Part shown: positions 23,186 to 35,500 of the stretch, in pieces
How positions within the stretch are numbered: the stretch's first letter is position 1
Layout: each line of letters starts with the position of its first letter
Assembly (NCBI GenBank): GCA_025200525.1
Contig: CM045762.1
Location: forward strand, 192,287,154-192,351,153
DNA length: 64,000 bases
Direction of reading: 5' to 3'
Origin: Camellia lanceoleosa
Lineage: Eukaryota > Streptophyta > Magnoliopsida > Ericales > Theaceae
The notes under the pieces: generated by a model
The model's input: only the letters and a program-made list of their open reading frames with translations
Database searches by the model: none
Told to the model about the DNA's origin: nothing
Made by a program: the position numbers and the translations under genes

Positions 23186-24160
23186 GTGGTTATGACAGCC
23201 GCGTTAGATCAGGGGATTACCTTGCAGGACGAGACCAACGTGGACATGCCGCATCCTCCCAGGTCACCCGCTGCACACCCGATCTGGGCTCCCCAGTTCT
23301 ATCAGGCTCGCGAGCCTACTACATTTGAGTTGATGGGGATGATAGGCGATCTTCAAAGATCTGTGGCAGATCTCGCCTATGGCATGTCAGTCGCGCCACC
23401 GGTTGCACCTTATGCCGGAAATTTCGAACCCTAGGAGCCCCCGCTACTGGGGCGAATTGTGATTGAGTTAAATCAACCGGAGATGGCCTCCACCCACAAC
23501 AGTGATGTACCAGCACCAATCCAAACCTCTCATCAGGCTGAGGCCAGAGGCAAAGACAAAGTGATGGCAGACGCCGACCCTGTAGGACAACTGCTGTGCG
23601 CAGTTAAGGCTTTGAAAGCCGGAGGAACGAGCAAACAACAGATATCTGCGATTATAACCAACATTGTAGACGATGCTTTCCCCACTCTACCTGAGGGTAG
23701 TTCGAGCCAGTCAGGAAACCGGGACGGGCCCCGTCATGCCAGAGTAGTTCCTACCATTCCCAACCCTACATCGGGGAAGGATCAGAAATCTAAGCCGGCG
23801 CCGGCCGACCCCTTCGCCAGCACGTCAAGCAAGAACACTCAGAAATACCAGCCCCGAGGGCACAGGGCCTTTCATGCCCTCTACATGCCGCTGTCTAGGG
23901 CACTTGCTATTTTGGCCAAGAAAGGGCACCTTGTACCTCTGGAGCCTCGACCTTTGCCGAAGAACCTTCCGGCGGGCCATGATGCTACGCAGTACTGCGC
24001 GTACCATCAGCAGAGTGGCCACCCCACTGATAATTGTTTCCGCCTCCGCCATGAGGTGCAGGATCTGATCGACAACGAGGTTATCCTCCCACCCATCTCA
24101 GCTAAATCCGTCACCACTCAGCTGTTGGATTCTGAGGACATCGATACTATGAGCTTGTAG
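23186..24160 (+). pseudogene. gag-like ORF of element A, interrupted by one TAG
   Basis: One frame of 325 codons with a TAG at 23432-23434; element C has CAG at the same place. Recognisable parts in order: LMGMIGDLQRSVADLAYGM, a Pro/Ser-rich middle, AFHALYMPLSRALAILAKKG, then YCAYHQQSGHPTDNC, a C-X2-H...GH...C knuckle followed by FRLRHEVQDLIDNEVILPP. The C-terminal block is typical of Ogre/Tat gag. The large capsid region (Retrotrans_gag) expected between the N- and C-terminal parts is not present, so the protein is internally reduced relative to an autonomous element. Start chosen at MVMTAALDQG because upstream codons in frame include a stop. Confidence 0.8.
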
Positions 24161-25249
24161 ATGGGATTCGACCGCCTGCGGGCAGCGCCTCAAGTTTTTG
24201 ATGTGGCGTCTGGCACGCATTTTTGAGCATCTGCGAGTGCTAACTTTTGTAAATCCTGGCTTGGGTGTCGAGTCAGTATCTTGTTTTGTTTTGAGTCTGT
24301 CTCCTTGTAAAGAGTCAGTTCTTTTTGCTTATGGGTCTGTCCTTTTGTAACAAATCAGTCCCTCTTTTGTATAGAACACCAGGTGACTTCGGGGTTGTTG
24401 CCTCGAGCACCGTTTTGTTTTGTAAATATCTTTTGCTTTCTTTTTGGGTCTATCTCTGTTGAGGAGCCAGTTGCATCCGGGGAACCTGTTTGAAACAGCT
24501 GTGGCCACCATGTTTCCATGCTATTTGTGTTAGGGCTAGTTGTGCCGGAGAATCTGAATGGGGTAACAGCGCATTCCACCCGCTCTTGTGTGCCCTAATA
24601 ATTATTGTTTTGACCTAAGTTTTTCAAAACCCCTTTGAACACTGCGGTAATAAAAACGAAGAGGAAGGAATTCCTCGGGTTTTAGAAAATTTTGATCCAA
24701 TTGAAAGAAAGAGAGGCATGCTAAGCCCTTAATGATTGAGATCATGCTTGTCAGCTTGAGTACTGAGAGGGACCCTGGCTTGATCCAGACTGGTTCCACA
24801 CTATCTTCGGCGCGAGTGATTCGTCGCCTTCTTAAAAACTTTCAAAAATAAAATGTTTTGCGCAGTCCTGCGAAGACCTGTGTGGAATCGCTCTTGAGGT
24901 TGCGCAGCTTAGGATCGCTCTCAGCCTCGAGACCCGACCCCTCATTTTCAAATCTTGGACCAGCATCCAGAATATCCGAAAGTCAGCTATCAATATGGGG
25001 CCTGTGTGGCCAGATTCGAAGCAGCCCTCGCTCAAGAGGCACCGAAATCAGAGCAAAAGATCAGATCACACCAGAGGAAGCTTGCAAAGCAACCGTGGTG
25101 GGTTCTCCTGTAAAGTACTGCAACAATTGTTCCCCCAGAAGCGGGGAGGCTTCGAATTGAAAACCATTTGGCATGGACTTACTACGCTTTTACCCTTTGA
25201 GAGGCTCGCTGGGCCGAAAACCCGGAAGGGCGACCCAGGCAAAAGTTAG

Positions 25250-25400
25250 AGCAAAAGAAAAATGCAAAAAAAAAGAGAAAGAGAAAAAGAGCAAAAGAAA
25301 AAAAGAGAAGAAGAAAAAAAATGCAAAAAGAATGGAAAGATACAAAAAATTGGAAAAAAGAATCAAAAGAAGCTCGCAAGGTCGAAAACCCGCATTGGGT
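25250..25400 (+). repeat. A/G-rich polypurine tract
   Basis: About 150 bases almost entirely of A and G (GAGAAAAAGAGCAAAAG type). The inverted equivalent in element C is the T/C-rich run at about 49700-49862. Because it is kept at the same relative place in both elements it may be functional, for example as a secondary plus-strand primer. Confidence 0.85.
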
Positions 25401-25460
25401 GCCTTGGCAAAAGTAAGAGCCTAAAAATAGTGAAGGTTAAAATACCCGAGAGTACCTTAA

Positions 25461-25507
25461 CCGGAACTACGTAAGGCTTGATTCCCATGTTTGGGATACG
25501 TAGGCAG
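25461..25507 (+). promoter_or_regulatory. conserved GGAACTACG...GATACGTAGGCAG block
   Basis: GGAACTACGTAAGGCTTGAT at about 25463 is followed by GGGATACGTAGGCAG. The block recurs at 32351-32392 in A and inverted at 49572-49618 in C. I recall closely similar blocks in other plant Tat/Ogre elements; the function is unknown. Confidence 0.5.
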
Positions 25508-25774
25508 CTTCGTCCCGAAGTTCAGCCCCCAACGCTTCCATAGCGTCCCAGTCCATGAAATGGTTTTGATTACTTGTGCCTCTTCCGAATCCGACGTCTC
25601 GGTTGCAACGATTGGAGCTACGTGATCAACTTCCTCTTGGAGTCCAGGCACCAATGCTTTCAAGGTGACTGTGTCCATTTATTGTTTGTGGCCGTCTTCG
25701 TCCTTTCCGTGCCAGAGAGCCCAGTCGCGATCAATCATCAATGAGTATGCTGCGGCATCATATCCAAACAAGGG

Positions 25775-25885
25775 GCAACTATCCGTTGCCCTGCCATAAG
25801 TTGCCCTAAGTTGCCGCCTAAACTAGGGGCAACTTTCCGTTGCCCTCTATCCCCTTCAAGCAAGGGGCAATTTTCCAAAAATTTG
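25775..25885. repeat. short GGGGCAAC/GTTGCC repeats
   Basis: AAGGGGCAACT and CCGTTGCCCT-type words recur four to five times within 110 bases. The inverted counterpart in element C is at about 49215-49315. The core GGGGCAAC is also the last part of the family's polypurine tract. Confidence 0.6.
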
Positions 25886-27236
25886 CCCCCGATCCGAGGT
25901 TGCGCATCTCGAGGGTAAGTTCCGTGCTTGTCAAGCACTCGCTGTTTGCAAAAAAATAGTTTTTGAAAATTTTTACTGAGGTTGACTATTTTCTCGAAAA
26001 CTATCTTATTTTCCAAAACCGGACCATGTTTGGACCCAAAAAGGAAAACTTTCAGTGCTTACCGCCTGACTTGCATGATTTTCAAATCAAAAATTGAATA
26101 AGCATGTTGATCTGACGATCATTTTGATCAAAACTGTTTTAGAAAGAAAACAAAAAATGGTCAAAATAATGAACTAGGGGCATAGTTGAGCCAGGTGTTC
26201 TGTCTTCCCCCCTTACTGCCAGCGCGTTTGCCAGAAGAGCGCCCTATCTATCAGAAGAAATAGTTGCGAGCTAGCCGCATCAAGCATGAATCCGCCGCTT
26301 CCTATCTATCCATCAATCACCCTGGGGAGGGATGAAAAATGAGAGAATAAAGAATAGAGAGGTGTACGATGAGAGAAAAGTGAGCAAGAGGGTTTTCGAG
26401 AGAAAAACCGAGCTTGAGGGCCGAGTGGCGTGAGAATCGCACAAATCAGAAAGGGTGGGAAACTTGTCCGGAAGGATTGGCTCCTCAAGGTCTTTTGTTT
26501 TCAAACATGTCCGTGTGTCGTGTCTTTCGATTTGTCAGTCTCAAGTTAGTTTTGAGTCTTTTTCGAGTGCGACTCGTTGTATTTGGGTCGTGTGCCTTTA
26601 CTTTCTTTATTTGGGTCCTTTCCGCTGTGTTCGGTTGTAAGGCTTGATACCCAGGTGGAAAACTTTTTTTTTAAGCCATCTGTTTGTGCTCAGGATGCTG
26701 TGCCATTCTTTACATCTATGCGAGGCAGGAGAAGAGAAAGAATTTGGGACATTCGAGTGTGTTTCGAATTCAACTGTTTCGGCTTGGTGTTTTGTTTTGT
26801 CAGATTGGGCTGGTTGTTTAAAGTTCGCCATGTGCAGAATGAGCCAAGCGCTGTGTTATGAGCCGTGTGCAGATTAATCCCCAGCAGCATGGGGGTTTTG
26901 TTCAGTTTGAGCAGTAATTTGTCTGGGTTAGTTGCTGTTAGTTGGTTGGTTATCCGATTATTACAGTGCAAATGTTTAGTTCTCAGACAACAAATCAATA
27001 TCAGTTGCATTTGAGATATAGTATGATGCAATACAGTGCAAAGAATGAGATATGCAAATATAACACTTTTTAGATAAAAGTCTGTTTCATGTCATCACCT
27101 TTTCAAGTACAACTTTTGGAGAAAGCAAAACCTGCCTATGGCAGTACAAAAGTACTCTATCTACTAGCAAGAGCAAAGTACAAGAAGGGAAATGAAGAAA
27201 AGAAATAGCAAAAATCATCATCAGTAGGCCTCAAGC

Positions 27237-29180
27237 CTAGGGGTCTATCCTCCTCCTGGATCTGGGTCTGAGAGCATAGTCCTCGGCACCGTCGTCTGAG
27301 TCTAAGTCTGAGTCATCTCCACCCCCCTCAGGTGACTCGGCCTCTGCCTCTGCCTCGGACTCATTATCGTCATCATCATCGTCATCAGGGACCGGAGCTC
27401 GAGAGCTACTCCCGACATAAGTACCCCTCCCTGCACGGGACGTCTGATACCTACGCCCTCCTCGGCAGAACAGAGGGCCTGCCAGAGCACCACCGTCGGA
27501 GGAGTCGAAGGAGGTCAAAAAAGCATGAAAGACAAGTACATTAGGAAAATGTGAGCGAGAAATCGGTCTGAGAATGCAATGTATGAGTCTGATGTATGGA
27601 TGCCTTGAGCGATAAACCGGTCGCAGAATCGATGTATCGATCTGATGGTATGGATGCCTTGAGCAAGAGATCGTCTGAGAATGCAATGTATGAGTACAGT
27701 GTGTGAATCTGTGGAGCGATTGATCGGGTTCGGGTAGTGTATCGAATTCTGAGAAATAGCGTATGGTTTGAGGCTGTGGTCAGAAGAACATACCGGAAGG
27801 CTGTAGAAGGCAAGGAAGTCAAAAGTCCTCTGCAACATCCCTATCAAGGAGGCGTTCAGCTCCACCGACTGCCGAGTGTATGCGGAGGACGCCTGCAAAA
27901 GTATTAGATGCATCAGTATTCTGCGGAATAGTAAATGAACTGAAAATGAAACGATGAAAGATGCAAAAGGTAAATGATACATACCGGAGGCAAGTCAGGG
28001 ATGTCGGCTAGCTCATGATCAGCCGGCGGGGGAGCAAAGGGGATCTGATGGATCGCCCCATCCTGTCCTCGGTATGTCAATGAGGTGGGCAGAGCAGGCC
28101 AGCTAACTCCCCGCCCCCTCTGAGCTCCACCCCTACCACGAACGCGGGCTCTCCTCCGCTCCCCTGTCCCTGCTCCAGCTGTCGGTGCAACCGGCCTCTC
28201 TCTCTCAGTCCGCCGGCCACTGCTCAAGGGTCGCATGATATGGGTCCGGACATACTCCGCATAGTCGCCCTCGCCTCTATAAAGCTCCGCGCCCCAGCCA
28301 GTGGTGTACTCTCCCAGCTGCTCGAGAGAGAGCCTCTCAGTAGACCTCATGTATGAAGGAGGTCGATCCGGAACCGTCTGCTCCGATAAACCCAGGGTCT
28401 GGCGCAAGAAGCGCTCACCCAAGTACCAGGCCCGACAGACCGGACCCTCCAATAGAATCCTGAGGCGGGCGGTGTCGTATGCCCCCTCATAGTGGTCCCT
28501 CACCACAGCCGGCAGTGTAGCCCAAGGCTGCCATGTGATCTGCGGATAGATGTACAGTTCGTTAGCAGTTTGTTATCAAAAACATAATGCGAAGCAAAGC
28601 CGGAAGTAAACAGTAAGGTTGAACATACCTCTGCGGCAGTGACGATATCAAAATAGCGGCGGAAGAAACCAAAAGTCTCCCGTGATCTCCGCTCGCACCG
28701 CACGTCGAAGCGATGGGAAAAGGGGACTCCGAGCGGGATCTCCTCAATAGGAACTGGGGCCAGCCTAGGAAAGTAGGCATACGCCCACAACTGTAGAATA
28801 GATTTCAGTATGGTTATCAGTCAGGGCAGAATACAGAATAAAGCAGAAATGGCGGAGCCATGTTTGTTGTACAGTGTTTTGTGAAGAGTGTACAGTGAAG
28901 CGATGTCTTGATCGGCAAAGCGTAGTATATGGGTGCCGTGTGTGCGATATCTGATCGAGAAAGCGATGTATAGTGGCGTGTGCGATTATGCATCTGAAAA
29001 CATGAAGCAGAAATGTAAAAGGAAAAGAAGGTGTACCTCCCAAGCCCGCCAGTATCCGCCCAGAAGCTGTCCGCTAAGGCAGGAAGAAGAGCTCATATAA
29101 CCGTATAAAGTGGCCAAGCCTGCGCCACCCGATCATAATGACCAACCGCTGGCGTCCACCAAGGCGCCACCTAGGCACGT
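27237..29180 (-). pseudogene. antisense PMD gene, exons 2(end)-6 (copy in A)
   Basis: Minus-strand exons: end of exon 2 (about 29180-29037), exon 3 28790-28629 (162 nt), exon 4 28539-27985 (555 nt, fully open), exon 5 27892-27794 (99 nt), exon 6 ending with a stop at 27237. All introns are GT-AG and phase 0, except that the expected AG before exon 6 is missing (TTTTTTGACC where C has TTTTCAGCC). Motifs: LATLYGYMSS, GGYWRAWE, LWAYAYFPRLAPVP, ITWQPWA, ILLEGPVCRAWYLGERFLRQ, and an acidic tail with D7 and GDDSDLDSDDGAEDY. Exon 1 and most of exon 2 are deleted: the sequence jumps from the upstream flank to the end of exon 2 near 29180. A one-base loss before GGAGLATLYGYM is shared with C. It is part of a PMD (PF10536) protein. 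Confidence 0.8.
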
Positions 29181-29799
29181 GGTACTCGAGATCATGCAGT
29201 GTTGTATCCTTTTGTATCCTCTTGTTGTTTATAAGATTCAAAAGTTGTCCCATGTGCATTGCATGCATTCACCCACGCTGTCTTGTGAATTTACACTTTG
29301 TACCTCACTAGCACTGTCTTGTGCATTTCAAAACACTCGCGCTGCTTAGCGCCTCGCACTGTCTTGCGCACTTGCACCGTTGCCCCACAGGGTCCGGCGG
29401 GACCGAAAACACGCAGGGTCCGGCGAGACCTTAAACACGCGATACGGTCTAGGAGACCTTAAATCCTCGGAAGGTGCAAAACCTTCGGCACATCGGCATG
29501 CGTGTCGCACTTGCAGCATCAACATCATTTTCCATCCAATGAGGCGTGCGAGTCTCATTTGCATTATTTTTGCATCCCTTGTGGCATGTGCGCCACAGTC
29601 GCGCCGTTGCCCCACAGGGTCCGGGGGGACCGAAAACACGCAGGGTCCGGCGGGACCCTAAACACGCCTGGTCTAGGAGACCTTAAATCCTCGAAGGGTG
29701 CGAGACCCTCGGTGCGTTGAGTTGCCCCTTAGTGCATTTGGCTTGCATTTTGTTCGCGCTATTTTGCGCACCATACTTGCATTGTCATGCATACACTTT

Positions 29800-30340
29800 G
29801 CATTCCATTTTCCATCAAGTGAGGTACGTGTGCCTCATTTCGCATTTCATTGCATCTCGAGGCACGTATGCCTCGTTTTGCACTTCATTTTCCATCAAGT
29901 GAGGTACGTGTGCCTCATTTCGCATTTCGTTGCATCTCGAGGCACGTATGCCTCGTTTTGCACTTCATTTTCCATCAAGTGAGGTACGTGTGCCTCATTT
30001 CGCATTCATTGCATCTCGAGGCGCGTATGCCTCATTTTGCACTCCATTTTCCATCAATGTGGTATGTGTGCCTCACGTGCATTTCACAGTTGCCCTCACG
30101 GTCCGGCGAGACCTTAAACACGCGCCCGGTCTAGGAGACCTTAAATCCTTAGAGGGTGCGAAACCTTCATCAAGTGAGGTATGCGTGCCTCATTTCGCAC
30201 TTCATTGCATCTCGAGGCATGTAGGCCTCATTTTGCACTCCATTTTCCATCAAATGAGGTATGCGTGCCTCATTTCGCATTTCGTTGCATCTCGAGGCAT
30301 GTAGGCCTCGTTTTGCACTTCATTCTCCATCAAAGAGGTA
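29800..30340. repeat. ~80-bp tandem repeat in element A
   Basis: TTCCATCAAGTGAGGTACGT begins a unit near 29810, 29890 and 29970, with diverged units near 30050, 30165, 30246 and 30330. Each unit also has 'gcatctcgaggcacgtatgc'. A block of GGTCC-type sequence (about 30085-30160) interrupts the array and also lies on its left (29380-29480, 29605-29710). Confidence 0.85.
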
Positions 30341-31337
30341 TGCGTGCCTCATGATTCATTTCATTCTCATTCGCAATATTTGTGGCACGTGTGTCACATT
30401 CGCACAGTTGCCCCTCATTGCATTTGGCATGCGTTTCATCGCGCTATTTTGCGCACAACACTCGCGTTGCCCCTAGACCGGTCCGGCGGGACTAGAAACA
30501 CGCATGGTCTGGCGAGACGTTAAACCCGCTTAATTGCGTTGTTGCGCATTTCAAATCATACATCTTCATACTATCATGCATCATTTGCATTTCAAAAAAC
30601 AAAACAAAAAATATCATGCATCATTTGCATTTCATTTCAAAAACCAAAAAAAAAATATTGCATTGTTTTGCATTTTCATTTTTCCTACTATCATGCATCA
30701 TTTGCATTTCATTTTTCAAACAAAACAAAAACAACAAGCATTGTCATGCATACACTTTGCATCCCGGTCTAGGAGACCTTAAATCCTCTGGAGGTGTAAT
30801 TCCTTCGGTGTTTGTCGTGCCTGAACGACTTCCGTGCTTGCGGCAAGTTCCTAGGAGACCAACGGGGACGGTTGAAACTAGAGTTTGAACGGCTCATGCC
30901 TAGAACGCAAAGGTTCGGGATTTCCGAGTCTAAAGTCTGGTTTAAATACCCAGGGGGTGTACCCTCGGCTTGAAACCTGTATGGAAGCCCCATAGGTTGA
31001 GGTGGTGTGTTTACGCCTCAATTTTGGATACTGAACCAACCTAGTATACCATCCCGTTGGAAGAATAGGGAAAACTGCAATCACGATCATTGCATCATTT
31101 GCATTGTCCTGCATTCCATTTCATTGTAGATATTGCATTTGTAGCTTGCATGCATCCACTGCATTGCCTCCATCTATGGCCTGCGCCTTTCTTTGTTGAG
31201 CTTGGTCTGGTATGTGCCTATACTTTTCATGTCGAAATACAGTTCTGTATGCGTGCATTTCTGTACATAGACATGGTTTGTATGCGTGCATACCTTTCCT
31301 AAGCGAGATACGGTTTGGCCCGCGTGCCATTTCTTTT

Positions 31338-31885
31338 GTTCATATTACATTGTAGTGTAATTTTTGCATCCTGCATTAGGATCATTCTTCGTTCATCAGC
31401 GGGTCGATTCCCCACTTATGTCATTCCACTCAATCTCTTGCGTCCGTGCGTAGTACTCATAGATCAGACATCGTTCTATGGGAGACGGACTTGTTACTTC
31501 CATCAATCTATTTGACATTTGTGTGGTTCTGAACCGCTCATGAGTGAATCATGATTCAATTGCATTGCCTGTTATCTGCATTGTTTATATTTGTTTTAGC
31601 TTTTGTTCATATTACCTTATAGTGTAGTTTTTTTTTTTTTTTTGCATCCGACATTAGGATCATTGTCCAATCCCCAGCGGATCGTTTCCCCACTTATGTC
31701 AATCCACTCAATATCTGTTCTTATATCCGTGCGTATTCCTCATAGATCAGACATCGTTCTATGAGACACGGGTGTTCGTGCGTATTCCTCATAGATCAGA
31801 CATCGTTCTATGGGACACGAACTTGTTACCTCCATCAATCTACCTGACATTTGTGTGGTTTCGAACCGCTTGTGATTGGATTTTG
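31338..31885. repeat. ~265-bp direct repeat, two copies
   Basis: 'ttgttcatattac' plus 'agtgtagtttt' starts both copies (31338 and 31603). Both contain 'catagatcagacatcgttct' and 'tgacatttgtgtggtt'. The second copy has an extra internal duplication of the cgtgcgtattcctcatagatc part. Element C has related sequence in reverse at about 41400-41680. Confidence 0.8.
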
Positions 31886-32510
31886 ATTCAATTGCCTTTT
31901 AATTGCATTGCATATCGTTTGCATTGTATATATTTGTATTAGTTTTGCATATCATTTGCATTACATTTAGATTCAATTGTATATCATTGCATTGTTTTGT
32001 GCACTTCATTGCATTGTCGTGCATTGTTGCTAACAATATTGTACTTGTTAAGTTTGTTTTCTTTTCAGGCACGATATTGTATGTATGGTTCATTTGAAGC
32101 TGGCACGACCAGACGAACCACACAGGTATTGTATCCTCCGAGTGAGACGTTTCGAGAATTTCATAATTCTCTTACATCCTTTTCTGCATTGTAATGTAGT
32201 TTAGCGCTTTTTAGCTTAGAACTGTTGCATGTGTGCTTCATTACAGCTTTCTTTGCATGATCATAAGTTATGCTTGGCATCCTGCATTGTTTTGCATTTT
32301 GCCCCTGCCTACGGGCGCATATCTTATCTGTGGCTTGTAGGCCTGTATCTGAACTACGCCGGTTTGATTCCTAAAGGGATACGTAGGCAGCCTGCGGGTT
32401 CAACCACTTGCGCTTTGTATGCTTGTCTAAGTCTTCGGCCTTGTCAAAAATGGGTCGTCTCTGGGCTTTGACATTCACTCCCGTCATTGTTATGACTTTC
32501 GAGTTCTGTC

Positions 32511-32523
32511 AAAGAGGGGCAAC
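32511..32523 (+). promoter_or_regulatory. polypurine tract of element A
   Basis: AAAGAGGGGCAAC directly precedes the 3' LTR start TGTAGACACC. The same tract is found in C, and with one change in D. Confidence 0.8.
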
Positions 32524-35500
32524 TGTAGACACCCCATTTTTGACCGTCCTTAAGACTTGGACGTCACCGTTGGAACACTCGGTGATTATCCATGTTTGTG
32601 TTCGTTTGGAGTTCCCGGAGTTCTCGGCTGCGCGCGCCCTGCCTCAGGACCTCCGAACTCGACCGTTTGTGTTCGGTTTTGCACCAAACACTTGTGTTTT
32701 GCCTTGGAAGGCGAGAATGCTTTGTGAGGCATCCCCACACACCATCGGCAGAGGCTAGTGGGCATCGTCCGGTTTTTGTCTCCATCGGCACTTTATTGTG
32801 CCGATCGGCACTCTTTTGTGCCGATCGGCAGTCAGTTATGTCAAAATGACATTTTTGACCTGCCGATTACTGTGCAGTTGCTTTATTAGATATTTTTATG
32901 GCAGCTGTAAAGTTTTTGCCTCCCCTCCATACACGTGTATGGAGGGGATGAGTCTTGGTTGCTTAGCTTGGAAGGCTTACAAGCTCTATAAGAGAGGAGC
33001 TCTTCCTCTTGGCCAAGGGTTAGACTTTTTCAGAGCTTAACCATTGTTAGAGAGAGCTGAAGCTCTGGTTTTAGGGTTAGGATAGATATAACCTCTATAT
33101 CTCCCTCTTTCTCTTTGCAAACTAGGTGTTTTGTGCTTACTTTTGCACACTAACACCTAGTGTTTCACCTTCCCTCTTGGAACTGAGGCTCCAGCAGCTG
33201 GTTTGTGAAGTTCTTGGTTGGTTTGGAGCTTGAGGAAGCAACCCTACCACCATTGTTGAAGAGGACTACAAGGGTAAGCCACTAACACCCTTTATTCCCC
33301 ATTTTTGCATCTCTTTTCTACTAGCTTTTAAACAGTTTTTGAGCTTAGTATTTGGCATGTAAAAGTTCTGTTTTTTAAGCCTCTTTAACATATATTAAGA
33401 GTGTTTTGGGGTTTGAGCAAGTTGGACCCCTTTTAGGCCTTGAAAAGGCCTCTTTTTTGGCCTATTTTGGAGAGATCCGAGATTTTGGTGAGAGGATCTC
33501 TTCACCACTGAAATCTTGAGGGATTTCAGTGGTGAAGAGCATGCTTGAAAGTCTCAAGAAGGAGAGGTCACCCCCTCTCCTTGGTGTCCTTGAAAAGGGC
33601 TAGTTTGGCTTCCTTTTGGAGCTCCATGTTTGAATGCATGTTGAAGATGTTTAACTTGTTTTTCATGCTTAGAATGCCATATTATAACATGATTTCAAGT
33701 TGGTTTTGGCCTCTCATACATGCTTAGTATGGTTGCCTTGTAATGCTCTTTTATGCTTTAACATGCCTAGCTTGTTAGCCTTGGTTTCTAGCATGGTTTG
33801 AGCCTTGATTCATGAAGTCTTTGTGTTTATTCTAACATGTTCTAGGTCTGACCATAGCCATTTGGTTTGATTTTAGCATGCTTAGTATGACGCCTTTGTA
33901 TTGTGGCTTGTTGGCCTCAAGTGTGTGCATGTGAGGCATGTGTTACTTGCATTGTTTTGATGGTTTGGAACCACTATACATGCTATTTCAGTCCCTCATG
34001 TATGCTTATTTGATTGCATAGCATGCATCTTTAAAGCTTTAAAAGTATGTGTTGAATGCTCCATGTATTGGCCTTGTTGCATGCCTTCATGTTCATGTCT
34101 CTTAGATGCCATCTAAGTAGTCATTTGGGCCTAATTTGACATACTTTAAATCTGTTTTGAGTTGTTAAGTGCATGCCATGATTGCCTTGCATAGGTGTGA
34201 TTCAATGCTCCTTTGACTTGCCTAAGATTTTGGACCATTTGTATGTTTTACTTGGCTTGATTTGTTGCATGATTTGGCATCATTTTGTAGCATGATTTGA
34301 GCCTAAGTTGCATGCCATTAGTCCATACTTATGCCTCTTAGATGTGTTCAAGAGTTGTCATGATCCATGCCTTGATTTTGGACTACAACATATGCATGTT
34401 TGTATGTGTATTTGATCTCATTTTCTAGGCACATTGGCCCTTTGTTTTTAGGCCCATTTGAATTGCCTAACTCATGCCTAAGTTCACCATTTCATTGGTT
34501 TGCATGCTTGTATTATGTGCTTGTATGCTTGCATGAATGCATTGCATTGTCCATTTTGCATGGTAGATGACATGACTAGGTTGCATCATGTCAACATGCA
34601 TTCCTTGTCCCTTGAGTTGGTGATAGGTATTGGGACTTTGGTTTATTTGATTTGCATACATGTGACATTGAAGTTGCATTCTTAGTCCTTTGGATCATCA
34701 CGCATGGAAATGCGCGATTGGTGGTCCGAGGATCGAGGCACATGTCCCTTTGAGTCAATGATATGATTTGGGGTGTGTTTGGTGCATAAATGCTTTGAAT
34801 TACATTGCCATGCATAGTTTTGCCCTCTGCTGCTGTGAGTTGCAGGTTCTGCAGACACTCAGTGCCGATCGACACTGTTTAGTGCCGATCAGCAATTAAT
34901 CATCAGCCGATGGATCAATTTTGTGCCGATGAGTTCATTACACTGCCGATGGGAATTTTGTCCAGCCGATGAAGACTCCCAGTGCCCTGAGAGGCACTCC
35001 TGGGAGTTCGGAAATTTTTAGAAGAGAGTAGCAGGGAAGACAGAGGCATATTTGCATGGTAGTGCAATTCTGAGCGACTCCCGAGGACGCGACGCATTTG
35101 GCCCTCATCCCGAGGCGTTTACTGCTTAATTAGATTAGTTATTCGATTTAATTAATTTAATGGACTTGTAATATTTAATTAGCTAGTTTAGTTAGTTATT
35201 TATTTATTCTGTATTATTTATTATTTGGTCCCTCCGAGCGAGGGCGAAAATGTAATAAGTGTGGGTGCGTGGGCATGTATGTCTTCCAATCCCCTTTTCT
35301 TTCTAACCCTTTTATTTACCTGCTTTCGATGGTAGATTAGGGCATTTTAAATTAGCATACCTTATGCAATGTATACGTGCATTCATGCATTTGTTTACAT
35401 GCACCGGGCTCGGTACATCATACAAACTGCATCGAAATTTTCAATTCCAATCTGAATACATGCTATGTGATAGCATTTCATATGCCATGTTTAGGGTTAG

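Larger units (their letters stand above)
24161..27236. other. non-coding region downstream of gag in element A
   Basis: No pol gene is present here, although RT and integrase would be expected. The region has an inverted counterpart in element C at about 47870-50960. It holds an A/G-rich tract, a conserved ACTACG...TACGTAGGCAG block and a short GGGGCAAC repeat, listed separately. It ends with the 3' UTR of the antisense PMD gene, whose words 'actgccataggcaggttttg' are shared with C. Confidence 0.6.
29181..32510. other. 3' non-coding region of element A with several repeat blocks
   Basis: No gene is seen. The region contains the 80-bp array, hairpin-like 'ggtctaggagacc' and 'ggtccggcgggacc' words, A-rich 'atcatgcatcatttgcattt' repeats (about 30560-30740), a ~265-bp direct repeat and, near the end, a conserved TACGTAGGCAG block (32351-32392). 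The last 100 bases match C and D beside their PPT. Confidence 0.6.
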
